64,000 bases of DNA, taken from NCBI RefSeq assembly GCF_014621695.1, contig NZ_CP061281.1, positions 4,154,001-4,218,000 of the forward strand, in the 5' to 3' direction. The notes beneath the pieces were generated by a model. That model worked only from the letters and a program-made list of their open reading frames with translations, had not been told where the DNA came from and did no database searches. The translations under genes and the position numbers were made by a program. Below are positions 28,450-37,721 of this stretch, one piece after another (positions within the stretch are counted from its first letter, which is position 1; every line of letters begins with the position of its first letter). This DNA comes from Streptomyces xanthii (GTDB taxonomy: Bacteria > Actinomycetota > Actinomycetes > Streptomycetales > Streptomycetaceae).

Positions 28450-30110
28450 GCGAGGCTCCGGGCCAGCGCGCGCCCGGCCGCGCGGCCGGAGAAGATGCAG
28501 CCGCCCAGGAACGTTCCCTCGAGCGCGTTGTACCCGTGCACGCCGCCCCCGCCGAACCCGGCGACCTCGCCGGCCGCGTACAGCCCGTCGAAGACCGAGC
28601 CGTCGGGCCGTACGACCTGTGAGTCCAGGTTCGTCTCCAGGCCGCCGAGCGTCTTGCGGGTCAGCAGGTGGAGGCGTACGGCGATCAGCGGGCCCTGCGC
28701 CGGGTCGAGCAGGCGGTGCGGCTTCGCGACGCGCGTGATGCGGTCGGGCAGGTAGGAGCGGGCGTTGCGGACCGCCATGAGCTGGAGGTCCTTGGAGTAG
28801 CCGTTGCCGACCTCGCGGTCGCGGGCCACGATCTCCCGTTCGACCTGCTCGTAGGAGACGGGCGCGTCGGGCGTCAGCTCGTTCATGCCCGCGACGAGGG
28901 CCTTCAGGTTGTCGCGGACGACGAAGTCCTCGCCGTGGTCGAGGAAGGCCTGCACCGGGCCCGGCGCACCCTTCTTCACGCGCTGGAGCACCAGCTTGAG
29001 GTCCTTGCCGGTGATGTCGGGGTTCTGCTCCGAGCCGGAGAGCGCGAACTCCTTCTCCACGATGGCCCGGGTCAGGACGAACCAGGTGTGGTCGTGCCCG
29101 GTCCCGGTGATGTGCTTGAGCGTGGCGAGCGTGTCGTGTCCGGGGAACAGCGGCGCGGGCAGCCGCCTGCCCTCCGCGTCGAGCCACAGCGAGGACGGGC
29201 CGGGGATGATCCGGATGCCGTGGCCGGGCCAGATCGGGTCCCAGTTCTTGAGGCCCTCGGTGTAGTGCCACATGCGGTCCCGGTTCACGAGGGACGCGCC
29301 CGCGGTCTCGCTGATCTCCAGCATGCGCCCGTCGACGTACGCGGGGACGCCGGTCACCATCGACTCGGGGGCCGGGCCCATGCGTTCGACGGGCCAGTTC
29401 TTCTTCACCAGTTCGTGGTTGGCGCCGATCCCGCCGGAGGTGACGACGACGGCCTGTGCGCGCAGTTCGAAGTCGCCGACGGTGTCGCGGGAGGAGGCGA
29501 CGCCGCGCGGTTCGTCCGAGGGCGCGAGGAGCGAGCCGCGCACGCCGACCGCGGCCCCGTCCTCGACGATCAACTCGTCCACGCGGTGGCGGTACTTGAA
29601 GGTGACCAGCCCGCGCGTGGCGGCCTCCATGACGGGCTCCCGGAAGACGCGGACGACCTCGGGCCCCGTGCCCCACGTGATGTGGAAGCGCGGCACCGAG
29701 TTCCCGTGCCCGGTGGCCGTGCCGGCCCCGCGCTCGGCCCAGCCCACGTTCGGGGTGACCTTCAGCCCGAGCCCGTAGAGGTAGTCGCGCTTCTCCCCGG
29801 CGGCGAACCGCACGTACGCCTCGGCCCACTTGCGTGGCCAGTGGTCCTCGCGCTCCCGGTCGAAGCCGGCCGAGCCCAGCCAGTCCGCGAGCGCCAGCTC
29901 GTACGAGTCCTTGATGCCCATGCGGCGCTGCTCGGGGCTGTCCACGAGGAAGAGCCCGCCGAGCGACCAGAAGGCCTGGCCGCCGAGATTCGCCGCGTTC
30001 TCCTGGTCGACGAGCAGGACGCGCTTGCCCGCGCGGGTCAGTTCATAGGTGGCGACGAGCCCGGCGAGCCCGGCTCCGACCACGATGACGTCTGCACTGG
30101 TGTCACTCAC
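28446..30110 (-). CDS. FAD-binding dehydrogenase (fumarate reductase / ketosteroid dehydrogenase-like)
   Basis: A 554-residue flavoprotein. The dinucleotide motif VIVVGAGLAGLVATYELTRAG starts near residue 8. Blocks such as GGQAFWSLGGLFLVDSPEQRR, WHYTEGLKNWDPIWPGHG and AAGEVAGFGGGGVHGYNALE (FAD-binding C-terminal motif) follow. The family dehydrogenates alpha,beta-positions of ketones or acids. Its start overlaps the TetR stop (4 nt) and its stop overlaps the SDR start, so the three are one operon autoregulated through the palindrome at 30752. Confidence 0.92.
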   Translation of the reverse strand: MSDTSADVIVVGAGLAGLVATYELTRAGKRVLLVDQENAANLGGQAFWSLGGLFLVDSPEQRRMGIKDSYELALADWLGSAGFDREREDHWPRKWAEAYVRFAAGEKRDYLYGLGLKVTPNVGWAERGAGTATGHGNSVPRFHITWGTGPEVVRVFREPVMEAATRGLVTFKYRHRVDELIVEDGAAVGVRGSLLAPSDEPRGVASSRDTVGDFELRAQAVVVTSGGIGANHELVKKNWPVERMGPAPESMVTGVPAYVDGRMLEISETAGASLVNRDRMWHYTEGLKNWDPIWPGHGIRIIPGPSSLWLDAEGRRLPAPLFPGHDTLATLKHITGTGHDHTWFVLTRAIVEKEFALSGSEQNPDITGKDLKLVLQRVKKGAPGPVQAFLDHGEDFVVRDNLKALVAGMNELTPDAPVSYEQVEREIVARDREVGNGYSKDLQLMAVRNARSYLPDRITRVAKPHRLLDPAQGPLIAVRLHLLTRKTLGGLETNLDSQVVRPDGSVFDGLYAAGEVAGFGGGGVHGYNALEGTFLGGCIFSGRAAGRALARSLA

Positions 30111-30733
30111 GGGGTCTCCCTAGGGGTGCTGTAAGCGTTCAGTACGTTCATGAAGAGGGCCTGGCGGCGGGCCCGTACGACCGGGTCGGCGGGCTGCATG
30201 AGGACCTGTACGGCCGTGCCGTCGTGCACGGCGACCAGGGCGTCGCCGAGTGCCTCCTCGTCGGGCACCCGCCGGCCGAGCCGGTCCAGGGCGGTCACGA
30301 AGACGGGGAGGATCGCCTCGCGGATGGCGTGCTCGCGGGCGGTCATGACGCGGCGCAGGCCGGGTGTGCGCAGGGCGTGCGCGGTGAATTCGGCGGTGAT
30401 CCGGTACCAGGCCTCGTCCAGCGGGGTCGCGTCGATCGCGGCCCGCACGGTGGCCTCGGGTCCGGCCGGGCCGAGCCCGGCGAGCGCGGCCCGCAGATCG
30501 GTGAGCATGCGGGCCGAGCGCTCCTCCCACAGGGCGAGGAACAGCTCGTCGAGGGAGGAGAAGTTCGAGTAGAAGGCGCCGCGCGTGAAGCCGGCGCGCT
30601 CGCAGACCTGCTCCACGGTGGAGCGGCCGAAGCCCTCCTCGGCGAACACGTCCAGTGCGGCGTCGAGCAGCCGCTGCCGCGTGCGGGCGCGGCGCTTCGT
30701 GATGGTGCCAGTGCTGCCGGGCGTGTCCGTCAT
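30107..30733 (-). CDS. TetR-family transcriptional regulator
   Basis: A 208-residue regulator with a typical N-terminal HTH (RQRLLDAALDVFAEEGFGRS, then VEQVCERAGFTRGAFYSNFS). The helical ligand domain is in the C-terminal two thirds. The ATG of MTDTPGSTG was used; the upstream in-frame start would run through the operator. It is the first gene of the operon with the flavoprotein and SDR, so likely represses all three. Confidence 0.92.
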   Translation of the reverse strand: MTDTPGSTGTITKRRARTRQRLLDAALDVFAEEGFGRSTVEQVCERAGFTRGAFYSNFSSLDELFLALWEERSARMLTDLRAALAGLGPAGPEATVRAAIDATPLDEAWYRITAEFTAHALRTPGLRRVMTAREHAIREAILPVFVTALDRLGRRVPDEEALGDALVAVHDGTAVQVLMQPADPVVRARRQALFMNVLNAYSTPRETP

Positions 30734-30751
30734 CGCCGCCGCCTCCCGATC

Positions 30752-30786
30752 GGATACATGAACGTATTCGATACGTTCATGTATCC
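30752..30786. promoter_or_regulatory. TetR operator: 35-bp perfect palindrome
   Basis: Arms GGATACATGAACGTAT and ATACGTTCATGTATCC are perfect inverted repeats around TCG, ending 18 nt upstream of the TetR ATG. It contains TATAC/AACGT-like AT-rich sequence that could overlap the -10. The position fits autorepression of the tetR-flavoprotein-SDR operon. Confidence 0.88.
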
Positions 30787-30821
30787 ACAAGAGTTGTGCG
30801 GACGGTACCGGGCCGGGCGGC

Positions 30822-31409
30822 TCAGCCGGTGAAGACCTCGACGAGGGACCAGACCGCGAGCCCCAGCATGCAGACGCCGCCGACCCGCTGCACGGTCTTC
30901 AGCGGCACCCGCTTGGCGATGAACCGGCCGGCGACCAGGGCGAGCGCGGACACCGACATGAGGGCCGCTGCGGAGCCGATGGCGGTGGACCAGGTGCCGT
31001 TCGTGGCGGCGAGGTTCGCGGTGGTGATCTGCGTGAGGTCGCCCCACTCGCTGATGAAGACGGCCATGAACGCGGTGCCGTAGACCGGCCAGAAGCCCGT
31101 GACCGTCTTGCCGCCGGCCTCGTCGCCCTCCTCGTCGTCGTCCCCGCCGCGCAGCAGCATGAACGCGCCGAAGCCGAACATCAGCGCCGACACCAGCTTC
31201 ACGGTCCAGCCCGGCAGCAGGGAGAGCAGCGAACCGGCGCCCACCGCGATGGCCACGTGCACGATGAACGCGCTGGAGGTGCCGAACCAGACGTACAGCG
31301 GCTTCATCCGCGTGCCCATGGCCAGGGAGGCGAACATGGTCTTGTCGGGGAGCTCGGCGAGGAAGATCAGCCCGAAGGCGGTGAGGATCGCCAGGGGGTC
31401 GAGATGCAT
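30822..31409 (-). CDS. GDT1/TMEM165-family (UPF0016) cation exporter
   Basis: A 195-residue membrane protein with two copies of the family signature E-x-G-D-[KR]-[TS]. The first is degenerate (FLAELPDKTMFASLAMGTR), the second is VFISEWGDLTQITTANLAA. Six helices are plausible, with an acidic cytosolic loop (GGDDDEEGDEAGG) between halves. Bacterial members such as MneA/MneP-type proteins export Mn2+. The yybP-ykoY riboswitch just upstream supports Mn2+ as the substrate. The ATG MHLDPLAILT was chosen; the upstream extension is leader RNA. Confidence 0.93.
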   Translation of the reverse strand: MHLDPLAILTAFGLIFLAELPDKTMFASLAMGTRMKPLYVWFGTSSAFIVHVAIAVGAGSLLSLLPGWTVKLVSALMFGFGAFMLLRGGDDDEEGDEAGGKTVTGFWPVYGTAFMAVFISEWGDLTQITTANLAATNGTWSTAIGSAAALMSVSALALVAGRFIAKRVPLKTVQRVGGVCMLGLAVWSLVEVFTG

Positions 31410-31535
31410 CGGGGGCGCTTTCTCTGCGGGCGGCCGGACCTTCGCGAACCCACCCACTGCGCGGGGAGGACCACTCGACCCGGCAGCGTCGGACACACGT
31501 CGCACGGGGTCGCGCGACGTGGCGTACTGCTACTG

Positions 31536-31650
31536 CCTGGTCGAAGGTCTCGCCCGCCCTCGCCCGATCGGCGGGGGCCCGGCCACCGGGAACCCGGGGG
31601 TTCCAGTGTGTCGACGACCGGTTCGCGGGGCTACTCCCCTTCGCTTGCTC
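31536..31650 (-). promoter_or_regulatory. yybP-ykoY (Mn2+) riboswitch
   Basis: On the minus strand the leader contains GGGGAGUAGCCCC (31627-31639). A GC-rich variable region and then GGGCGAGACCUUCG (around 31541-31555) follow, the two conserved halves of the yybP-ykoY aptamer. It ends about 130 nt before the GDT1-family ATG. The class senses Mn2+ and commonly precedes UPF0016/TerC-type exporters, so it should switch on export at high Mn2+. Recognition is by motif only, with no covariance search. Confidence 0.85.
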
Positions 31651-31673
31651 CGTCAAGGGTACACGCCGGGCGT

Positions 31674-33227
31674 TCAGGCACCCCCGTCCCGCGCCCAGGG
31701 GCGGCGGACCAGCAGGAACGCCGCGATCGCCGCGAGGACGAGGGCCGCGCCGCCGATCGTGAGCCAGGCCCCCGGGCCCGCCGCGGACGCCGCGTCCACG
31801 GTGAGGTCGGCCGTGTTGTCCGCCCGGCGAGGGTCGGCGGCCCCGTACACCGTGGTGACCGCGTCCGTGCCGTCCACCGACGCCTTGTCGATGCGGAACG
31901 TGAACGTGTACGAGAGGGTCGCGCCCTTCGCCATCGCGGAGCCGCCGGTGCCACCGCAGGTGTAGCGGCGGCCGCCTGGCTTGCCGAGGCCGAGGAAGTC
32001 GTCGGTGTCGTGGCTCGCGTGCGGGGTCCTGCGCCCGTAGCAGGGCTGAGGTGCCTTCACGACGGTCAGCCCGTCGGGCACGCGCAGGGTGACCGGCGCG
32101 AGGTCGCTCGTGCCCTCCTCGCGGGTGGGCGCCCGGGAGCCGGGGCCGTTGTTGCGCACGGAGAGCGTGGCGGTGACCTCGTCGCCGACCGCACCCTTCA
32201 GAGTGGCTCCGGTGACGGCGAAGTCGGTGGTGTTGGTGGTGGCGACCGTGCTGCCGACCCGGTCGCCGGGGCGCCCGAGGTCCTTCAGGACGGCGGCGTC
32301 CGCGCGGGTGCGGGGGGTCGCGGTGAGCACGGGGCCGTCTCCGGCACGGTCGTTCGGGGGGCCGCTGAACGCGGTGACGTCCTGCTCGACGGTCTCCGAG
32401 ACCGCGCTGTCCGCCACGGTCAGCCCGCCGAAGTCGAGGTCGTAGGACTTGAGAGGGGCGAAGGGGCCCTTCAGGTAGCAGGTGACCGTGGTGCCCGGTC
32501 CGCCCGCGTCCTCGACCGAGGTGCAGTTGCGGTACGGGGCCGAGGCGGGGGCGAGCCCGGGGGACAGCGTCATCGTCCAGCGCACGGTACGGACAGGCTT
32601 GAGCGAGTAGTTGGTGAACCCGGCCGGGGTCTCGACGGTCGAGCCCGGCTCGACGCCCTTGACGGCGCGGGGCGCCCGGTCGACGCGTATCTGCCCCTCG
32701 GGGAACTTCACGTCGACGCGGTGCTCGGCGCGGTGGCCCTCCGCGTCCTTCGCCGTGATCCGGACCTTCGCGGACCTGCCGACCGCGCTCGCCCGGCCGG
32801 TGCCGAGGGTCAGGGTGCCGATGCGGCGGGGGACCCCGCGCACGACGCCGCGGACGTTCTCGCAGACGCCGAGCAGGTCGCCGTCCGGGTCGCAGGGCAC
32901 CGCGACGCCGTCGGCCATGGACTTGAGGGCCCGGGCGTCGACGGTGACGGTGGCGTCCGCCTTGCCGCCCGCCCACGGACCGGTGTTGCTCAGCCAGATG
33001 CCGGTGTCGGGGGTGGGCGTCTGGAAGCCGCTGCCGCCCCGGGACGGGATCACCATGGAGGCGTGGTCGACGATCAGGGCGAGAGCGGGCGCCGGGTCGG
33101 GGGCCGCCGGGCTCGCGGCGGCGGGCGCGGTGGTGACCGGGGTGACGGCGGTGGCGGCGCAGAGGGCCAGCAGGGCCGATCCGAGGGTTCGGGACAGGGA
33201 TCTGGATCTGGATCTGGTGAGGGTCAC
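31674..33227 (-). CDS. Secreted, membrane-anchored DUF11-like protein (paralog A)
   Basis: A 517-residue protein. A Sec-type signal peptide (about 1-38, ending near TAPAAASPA) is followed by several beta-sandwich modules, including TATLSVRNNGPGSRAP of DUF11 type. Paired cysteines (PCDPDGDLLGVCE; PYRNCTS...TCYLKG) and a C-terminal membrane helix (about 487-507) with an RRPWARDGG tail complete it. It is co-oriented with and overlaps the 533-residue paralog by 4 nt (GTGA start). Both keep the same module order, so they arose by tandem duplication. A surface or adhesion role is a guess. Confidence 0.75.
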   Translation of the reverse strand: MTLTRSRSRSLSRTLGSALLALCAATAVTPVTTAPAAASPAAPDPAPALALIVDHASMVIPSRGGSGFQTPTPDTGIWLSNTGPWAGGKADATVTVDARALKSMADGVAVPCDPDGDLLGVCENVRGVVRGVPRRIGTLTLGTGRASAVGRSAKVRITAKDAEGHRAEHRVDVKFPEGQIRVDRAPRAVKGVEPGSTVETPAGFTNYSLKPVRTVRWTMTLSPGLAPASAPYRNCTSVEDAGGPGTTVTCYLKGPFAPLKSYDLDFGGLTVADSAVSETVEQDVTAFSGPPNDRAGDGPVLTATPRTRADAAVLKDLGRPGDRVGSTVATTNTTDFAVTGATLKGAVGDEVTATLSVRNNGPGSRAPTREEGTSDLAPVTLRVPDGLTVVKAPQPCYGRRTPHASHDTDDFLGLGKPGGRRYTCGGTGGSAMAKGATLSYTFTFRIDKASVDGTDAVTTVYGAADPRRADNTADLTVDAASAAGPGAWLTIGGAALVLAAIAAFLLVRRPWARDGGA

Positions 33228-34819
33228 TGGTTCTGCTCCGTCTCCCGGATCGTGGTGCGGCGCCGGATCAGGACGGCGGCGCCGAAGAGGACGCCGACGG
33301 CGGCCGCGCCCACGGCGCCGATGCCCCAGACGGGCGGGCCCGCGACCATGTCCCCCTCGAACGAGCCGCTCTCGGCCCGCCCTTCGATGTCCACGCCGAC
33401 CGGGGCCCGGTTGTCCTCGGGGTGCGCGTCGTTCTTGGTGAGGTCGAACTCCGTGGCGACCCGGACCCATCCGTCCGTCCGCACCCCGTGGCTGGGCTTG
33501 TCGAGCCGGAACGCGAAGGGGAAGTTCTCGAACTGACCGGGCGTCATGAGGTCGCTCTTCTGGAGCCGGTGCTGCGAACAGCGGTAGCGCACGGGGTCCT
33601 TCCTCGTCTTCCGCTGCTGCTCGTGGCAGGTCTCGGGCGCTCGGACGACGGTCACGCCCTGGGGGACGGTCAGTTCGACGACGTTGGCGGTCTCGTTGTC
33701 CTCCTCCCCGTCGAAGACCGCGCTCGCCGTGCCCGGCCCGTTGTTGGTGAAGAAGAACTCGGCCTTCACGACGTCGCCGACCTCGCCCTTGAGCGTGACC
33801 GGGTTGACGGAGAAGTCGGGCTTGTTGGTCGATTCGATGCGGGTGCGGAGATGGAGCAGCTCGTCCCGCACGTACGTGGTGTCCCGCGCGGGCCGCTCGG
33901 TGAAGGTGAGGGTGCGTCCGGTGCCGGCGCGGCTGCCCGGCACCGGGGGGACGTCCGACTTCCCCGGCTCCTGGATCTCGCTCGCGTAGTACACCGTGTC
34001 CCCGGCGGCGTGGGGGCCGAGCCGTACGGCGCCGAGGTCCAGGTTGTAGGAGCCGCCGGGCTTCACGGTGCCGGTCACCGTGCAGAGCATCCCGGGCGAG
34101 TGCCCCGGAGTGGTGCCCGACGCGGCGGCGGGGACGGGCTCGTACCGGCAGTTGCGGAACCGTTCGACCGGCACCAGCCCGTCGGAGAACGACACGCCCA
34201 GGACGAGCGAACGGTACGTGCGGCGGCTGAAGTTGGTGAAGCCGCTCGGCAGCGCGACGGTCGAGCCGGGCCGCGCGTCGGTGATTCCGGTGATCGCCCG
34301 GTCGAAGCGGGGGCCCGGCGCGGTGACGCGCAGCGTGATCCGCGCCGTGTCGACGGTCTTGCCGTCCCGCTTCGCGGTGACCTCGATCGTGCCCGAGCGG
34401 CCGGCGGCCGCGGAGCGGGCCGAGGGCCTGGAGTTCAGCGTCACGGACAGTTCGCCCTCGAAGCGGCCGACGTGCACGTCGTCGCCCGGGCACGCGCCCA
34501 CGAAGTCGCGGTCCTGGTCACAGGGCAGGAAGGAGCTGTCGGTGATCAGGTCCTCGACCCCGGACGCATCGATGACGAAGGAGTACCGGGCGGCCGAGGC
34601 CGTGTCGACGCCCTTCAGCGCGATGCGTGCCGGCTCGCCGTCGGTGCCGAGCCCCTGCGTCGCCTTGAAGGGGTCGACCTCGACGACGGGCGGGACCTCG
34701 AGTCGTGGCGCGTCGTCGGCCGCGGCGGCCGGGCCCGCGCCCAGCAGGCCGAGGGCGGCGCAGGACAGGGCGAGGCGGCGGACGCGGGCGGAGGCCGTGA
34801 CGGATCCGGGCGGGGGCAA
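33224..34819 (-). CDS. Secreted, membrane-anchored DUF11-like protein (paralog B)
   Basis: A 531-residue paralog of the downstream gene with the same plan. A signal peptide ends near GPAAAADDAP. Beta modules carry FLPCDQDRDFVGACPGDD and YNLDLGAVRLGPHAAGDTVY, and a DUF11-like unit has VKAEFFFTNNGPGTAS. A C-terminal helix (VWGIGAVGAAAVGVLFGAAV) is followed by RRR. The TTG start was preferred over a GTG 6 nt earlier because GAAGGAG is 5 nt before the TTG but almost touches the GTG. No sortase motif, so membrane anchoring is by the C-terminal helix. Confidence 0.75.
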   Translation of the reverse strand: MPPPGSVTASARVRRLALSCAALGLLGAGPAAAADDAPRLEVPPVVEVDPFKATQGLGTDGEPARIALKGVDTASAARYSFVIDASGVEDLITDSSFLPCDQDRDFVGACPGDDVHVGRFEGELSVTLNSRPSARSAAAGRSGTIEVTAKRDGKTVDTARITLRVTAPGPRFDRAITGITDARPGSTVALPSGFTNFSRRTYRSLVLGVSFSDGLVPVERFRNCRYEPVPAAASGTTPGHSPGMLCTVTGTVKPGGSYNLDLGAVRLGPHAAGDTVYYASEIQEPGKSDVPPVPGSRAGTGRTLTFTERPARDTTYVRDELLHLRTRIESTNKPDFSVNPVTLKGEVGDVVKAEFFFTNNGPGTASAVFDGEEDNETANVVELTVPQGVTVVRAPETCHEQQRKTRKDPVRYRCSQHRLQKSDLMTPGQFENFPFAFRLDKPSHGVRTDGWVRVATEFDLTKNDAHPEDNRAPVGVDIEGRAESGSFEGDMVAGPPVWGIGAVGAAAVGVLFGAAVLIRRRTTIRETEQNQ

Positions 34820-35008
34820 GAGCACTCCTTCGGCTGGTACAGACCCGGCCCGGCCGAAGGAATCTCGGCCGGGCCGGGCGCGCGTACGCCTCGCAGACCG
34901 GTGGCATTGGCCGAGGGTTGTACGGAGCGCAACATTCCGCTCGACCGCCCCTTCGCCGACCCCACCTCACCGAAGCGCCGACCCCGTCCTCACGAAAGGC
35001 AACGGCAC

Positions 35009-35605
35009 ATGCGCACCCTCACCGTCACGATGTTCATGACCCTCGACGGAGTCGTCCAGGGCCTCGGCCGCCCCGACGAGGACACCCGCGGAGACTTCCC
35101 GTACGGAGGCTGGGGCCCGCGGTACAACGACGAGGTGATGGGGCGTGAGCTCGCCGAGGGCATGTCCCGCCCCGGCGACATGCTCCTCGGCCGGCGCACC
35201 TGGCAGGACTTCCACCGGGTCTGGGGCCTGGCCACGGACGGCAACCCGTTCACCGCGCACATGAACGCCGCCACGAAGTACGTCGTCTCCCGCACCCTGG
35301 ACAGCGCGGACGCGTGGGCCGGCTCGGTCCTGCTGCGCGGCGATGCCGCACGGACGGTCGCCGCCCTGAAGGCCACGCCCGGCCCCGACCTCTCCCTCAA
35401 CGGCAGCGCCGCCCTGGCCCGCTCCCTGCACGCCGCGGGCCTGATCGACCACTACACCCTGCTGATCCACCCCCTGACCCTCGGCACCGGCACCCGGCTC
35501 TTCGAGCACCCGGCCCCGCGCAGGGAACTGACCCTGACCCGCACCGTGACGACCCCCGAGGGAGTCGTCGTCGCGCACTACACGCGGACCCCGGAAGCCG
35601 GCTGA
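35009..35605 (+). CDS. Dihydrofolate reductase / RibD C-terminal family protein
   Basis: A 198-residue member of the DHFR-like RibD C-terminal family. It opens LTVTMFMTLDGVVQG and has GDMLLGRRTWQDFHRVW, then YVVSRTLDS and LSLNGSAALARSLHAAGLID. The family binds NADPH; the true substrate is unknown and it is not the housekeeping folA by sequence. The ATG follows CGAAAGG. Its 3' end overlaps the convergent metal ATPase gene by 28 nt. Confidence 0.88.
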   Translation: MRTLTVTMFMTLDGVVQGLGRPDEDTRGDFPYGGWGPRYNDEVMGRELAEGMSRPGDMLLGRRTWQDFHRVWGLATDGNPFTAHMNAATKYVVSRTLDSADAWAGSVLLRGDAARTVAALKATPGPDLSLNGSAALARSLHAAGLIDHYTLLIHPLTLGTGTRLFEHPAPRRELTLTRTVTTPEGVVVAHYTRTPEAG

Positions 35606-37593
35606 GCCGCCGCGCGCCGCCACGCCCGGTCGGTCAGCAGACGCAGGCCGTTGAGGCCGACGAGGACGGTGGAGCCCTCGTGGCCGGCGACGCCGAGGGG
35701 GAGGGGGAGCGTGCCGAACAGGTCCCAGGCGACCAGCGCCGTGATGAACGTCCCCGCGATCAGCAGGTTCTGCACGACGAGGCGGCGGGCGCGGCGGGAG
35801 AGGGCGACGGCGGTGGGGAGGGCGGAGAGCTCGTCACGGACCACGACCGCGTCGGCCGCGTCGAGCGCCAGGTCGGAACCGGCGCGGCCCATGGCGACGC
35901 CGGTGTGCGCGGCGGCAAGCGCGGGGGCGTCGTTGACCCCGTCGCCCACGACGAGCACCCGCCGCCCGGCCCGCTCCAGCTCCCGCACGGCCGCCACCTT
36001 GTCCTCGGGCAGCAGCCCGGCCCGTACGTCCGTGATGCCGAGCCCCGCGGCCAACTGTCCGGCGGCGCGCGGGTTGTCGCCGGTCAGGAGCACGGGGGCG
36101 GTCCCGGTCAGCAGGCCGAGTCCGCGGGTCGCCGCGGCGGCGTCGGCGCGGAGCCGGTCGGCGACACCGAGGACCCCGACCGGCCTGCCGTCGAGGCGGA
36201 CCAGGACGGCGGTGCGGCCCTGCTCCTCCAGCCGGGCGGCCGCGTCGAGCGCCGGGCGGTCGTGGGCTTCGTCAGGGTCGGGGCCCGTGAGCCGGTGCGG
36301 GGCGCCCACGGTCACGCGTACGCCGTCGACCGTGGCCTCGACGCCGGTGCCGGGGCGGGCCGCGAAGTCCGTGGCGGCGGGCAGCGCGGCCGGGCCGCGG
36401 GCGACGGCGGCCTCCACGACCGCGCGGGCCAGCGGGTGTTCGCTCGAGTGCTCGGCGGCGGCCGCCCAGCGCAGCACGGCCTCCTCGTCGAGTCCGGAGC
36501 CGGGGACCGTACGGACCTCGACGACGCGCGGGGTGCCCTCGGTGAGCGTGCCCGTCTTGTCCAGGGCGACGGCGTCGACCTGCCCCAACCGCTCCATGAC
36601 CACAGCGGACTTGACCAGTACGCCGTGCCGTCCCGCGTTCGCCATCGCGGACAGCAGCGGTGGCATCGTCGCGAGGACGACGGCGCAGGGCGAGGCCACG
36701 ATCATGAAGGTCATCGCCCGCAGCAGCGCGTCCTGCACTGCGGCGCCGAACAGCAGCGGCACCCCGAAGACCAGCACGGTCGCGGCGACCATGCCCAGGC
36801 TGTAGCGCTGCTCGACCTTCTCGATGAACAGCTGCGTCGGCGCCTTGGTCTCCGCCGCCTCCTCGACCATCTTCACGATCCGGGCCAGCACGGAGTCGGC
36901 GGGATCGCGGGTGACCCGCACCCGGAGCGCGCCCGTGCCGTTGAGCGTGCCGGCGAAGACCTCGTCCCCGGCGAGCTTCGCCACGGGCAGCGGCTCGCCC
37001 GTGATCGTGGCCTGGTCGACCTCGCTCGCCCCGGCCACGACCTGCCCGTCGCCGCCGATCCGCTCACCGGGCCGGACCAGGACGAGGTCCCCGACGGCGA
37101 GGTGCGCCGCCGGGACGGTCTCCTCGGTGCCGTCGGCCGCGATCCGGGTCGCCGTGCTCGGCGCCAGGTCGAGCAGCCCCCGCACCGAGTCCGCCGTACG
37201 GGCCGTGGCCACCGCCTCCAGCGCGCCCGAGGTGGCGAAGATGACGATGAGCAGGGCCCCGTCGAGCACCTGCCCGATGGCCGCGGCGCCGAGCGCCGCG
37301 ACGACCATCAGCAGATCGACGTCGAGGGTCTTCTCGCGCAGGGCCTTCAGCCCTTCCCAGCCGGGCTCCCAGCCGCCGGTCACGTACACGGCCGCGTACA
37401 GCGGGCCCCACAGCCACCCCGGAGCCCCGGCCAGGTCCAGGGCGAGCGCGCCGAGGAACAGCAGCAGCGCGGCGAGCGCCCAGCGGACCTCGGGCAGGGC
37501 GAGCAGGCGTGTGCGCCCGCGGGGCGGGAGGCCCGGGGAGCCCGTGGCGGCCCGGTCCGCGACCGGTTCCTGCTCGAGCACGTACGGCGGCAT
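35578..37593 (-). CDS. P1B-4-type metal-transporting ATPase (Co/Ni/Fe/Zn efflux)
   Basis: A 671-residue P-type ATPase. It has a transmembrane SPC motif (FMIVASPCAVVLATMP), phosphorylation motif DKTGTLTEG, TGE phosphatase loop (ATITGEPLP), GDGVNDAPAL hinge and HEGSTVLVGLNGLRLL in the last helix. SPC plus HEGxT and no N-terminal metal-binding domain define the P1B-4 group (CoaT/CtpD/CtpJ), exporting Co2+, Ni2+, Fe2+ or Zn2+. The ATG MPPYVLEQEP was chosen (GAGGGG upstream) because the earlier ATG at 37683 lies inside the candidate operator. It is divergent from an NmtR-type sensor. Confidence 0.9.
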   Translation of the reverse strand: MPPYVLEQEPVADRAATGSPGLPPRGRTRLLALPEVRWALAALLLFLGALALDLAGAPGWLWGPLYAAVYVTGGWEPGWEGLKALREKTLDVDLLMVVAALGAAAIGQVLDGALLIVIFATSGALEAVATARTADSVRGLLDLAPSTATRIAADGTEETVPAAHLAVGDLVLVRPGERIGGDGQVVAGASEVDQATITGEPLPVAKLAGDEVFAGTLNGTGALRVRVTRDPADSVLARIVKMVEEAAETKAPTQLFIEKVEQRYSLGMVAATVLVFGVPLLFGAAVQDALLRAMTFMIVASPCAVVLATMPPLLSAMANAGRHGVLVKSAVVMERLGQVDAVALDKTGTLTEGTPRVVEVRTVPGSGLDEEAVLRWAAAAEHSSEHPLARAVVEAAVARGPAALPAATDFAARPGTGVEATVDGVRVTVGAPHRLTGPDPDEAHDRPALDAAARLEEQGRTAVLVRLDGRPVGVLGVADRLRADAAAATRGLGLLTGTAPVLLTGDNPRAAGQLAAGLGITDVRAGLLPEDKVAAVRELERAGRRVLVVGDGVNDAPALAAAHTGVAMGRAGSDLALDAADAVVVRDELSALPTAVALSRRARRLVVQNLLIAGTFITALVAWDLFGTLPLPLGVAGHEGSTVLVGLNGLRLLTDRAWRRAAAQPASGVRV

Positions 37594-37675
37594 GACGAAG
37601 ACCCCTCGATCGGCGACGGAGAACCGGGACCGGAAGCCGGGAACCGACGGCCGGCGGCCGAGACCATCACCATAC

Positions 37676-37700
37676 ACGTTCATGTGAACAGGTCTTCAGG
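37676..37700. promoter_or_regulatory. Candidate ArsR/SmtB operator
   Basis: GTTCA-TG-TGAAC (37678-37689) and an overlapping TGAA-N6-TTCA (37685-37698) resemble SmtB-family operators built on TGAAC/TTCA half-sites. It lies between the ATPase and the ArsR gene. Confidence 0.7.
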
Positions 37701-37721
37701 TGTCGTGGGTAGGATGCCCGT

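Noticed and set aside
30730..32976. Long minus-strand frame through the GDT1 and DUF11-like genes
   Set aside because: Low-complexity translation, out of frame with both real genes and crossing the riboswitch.
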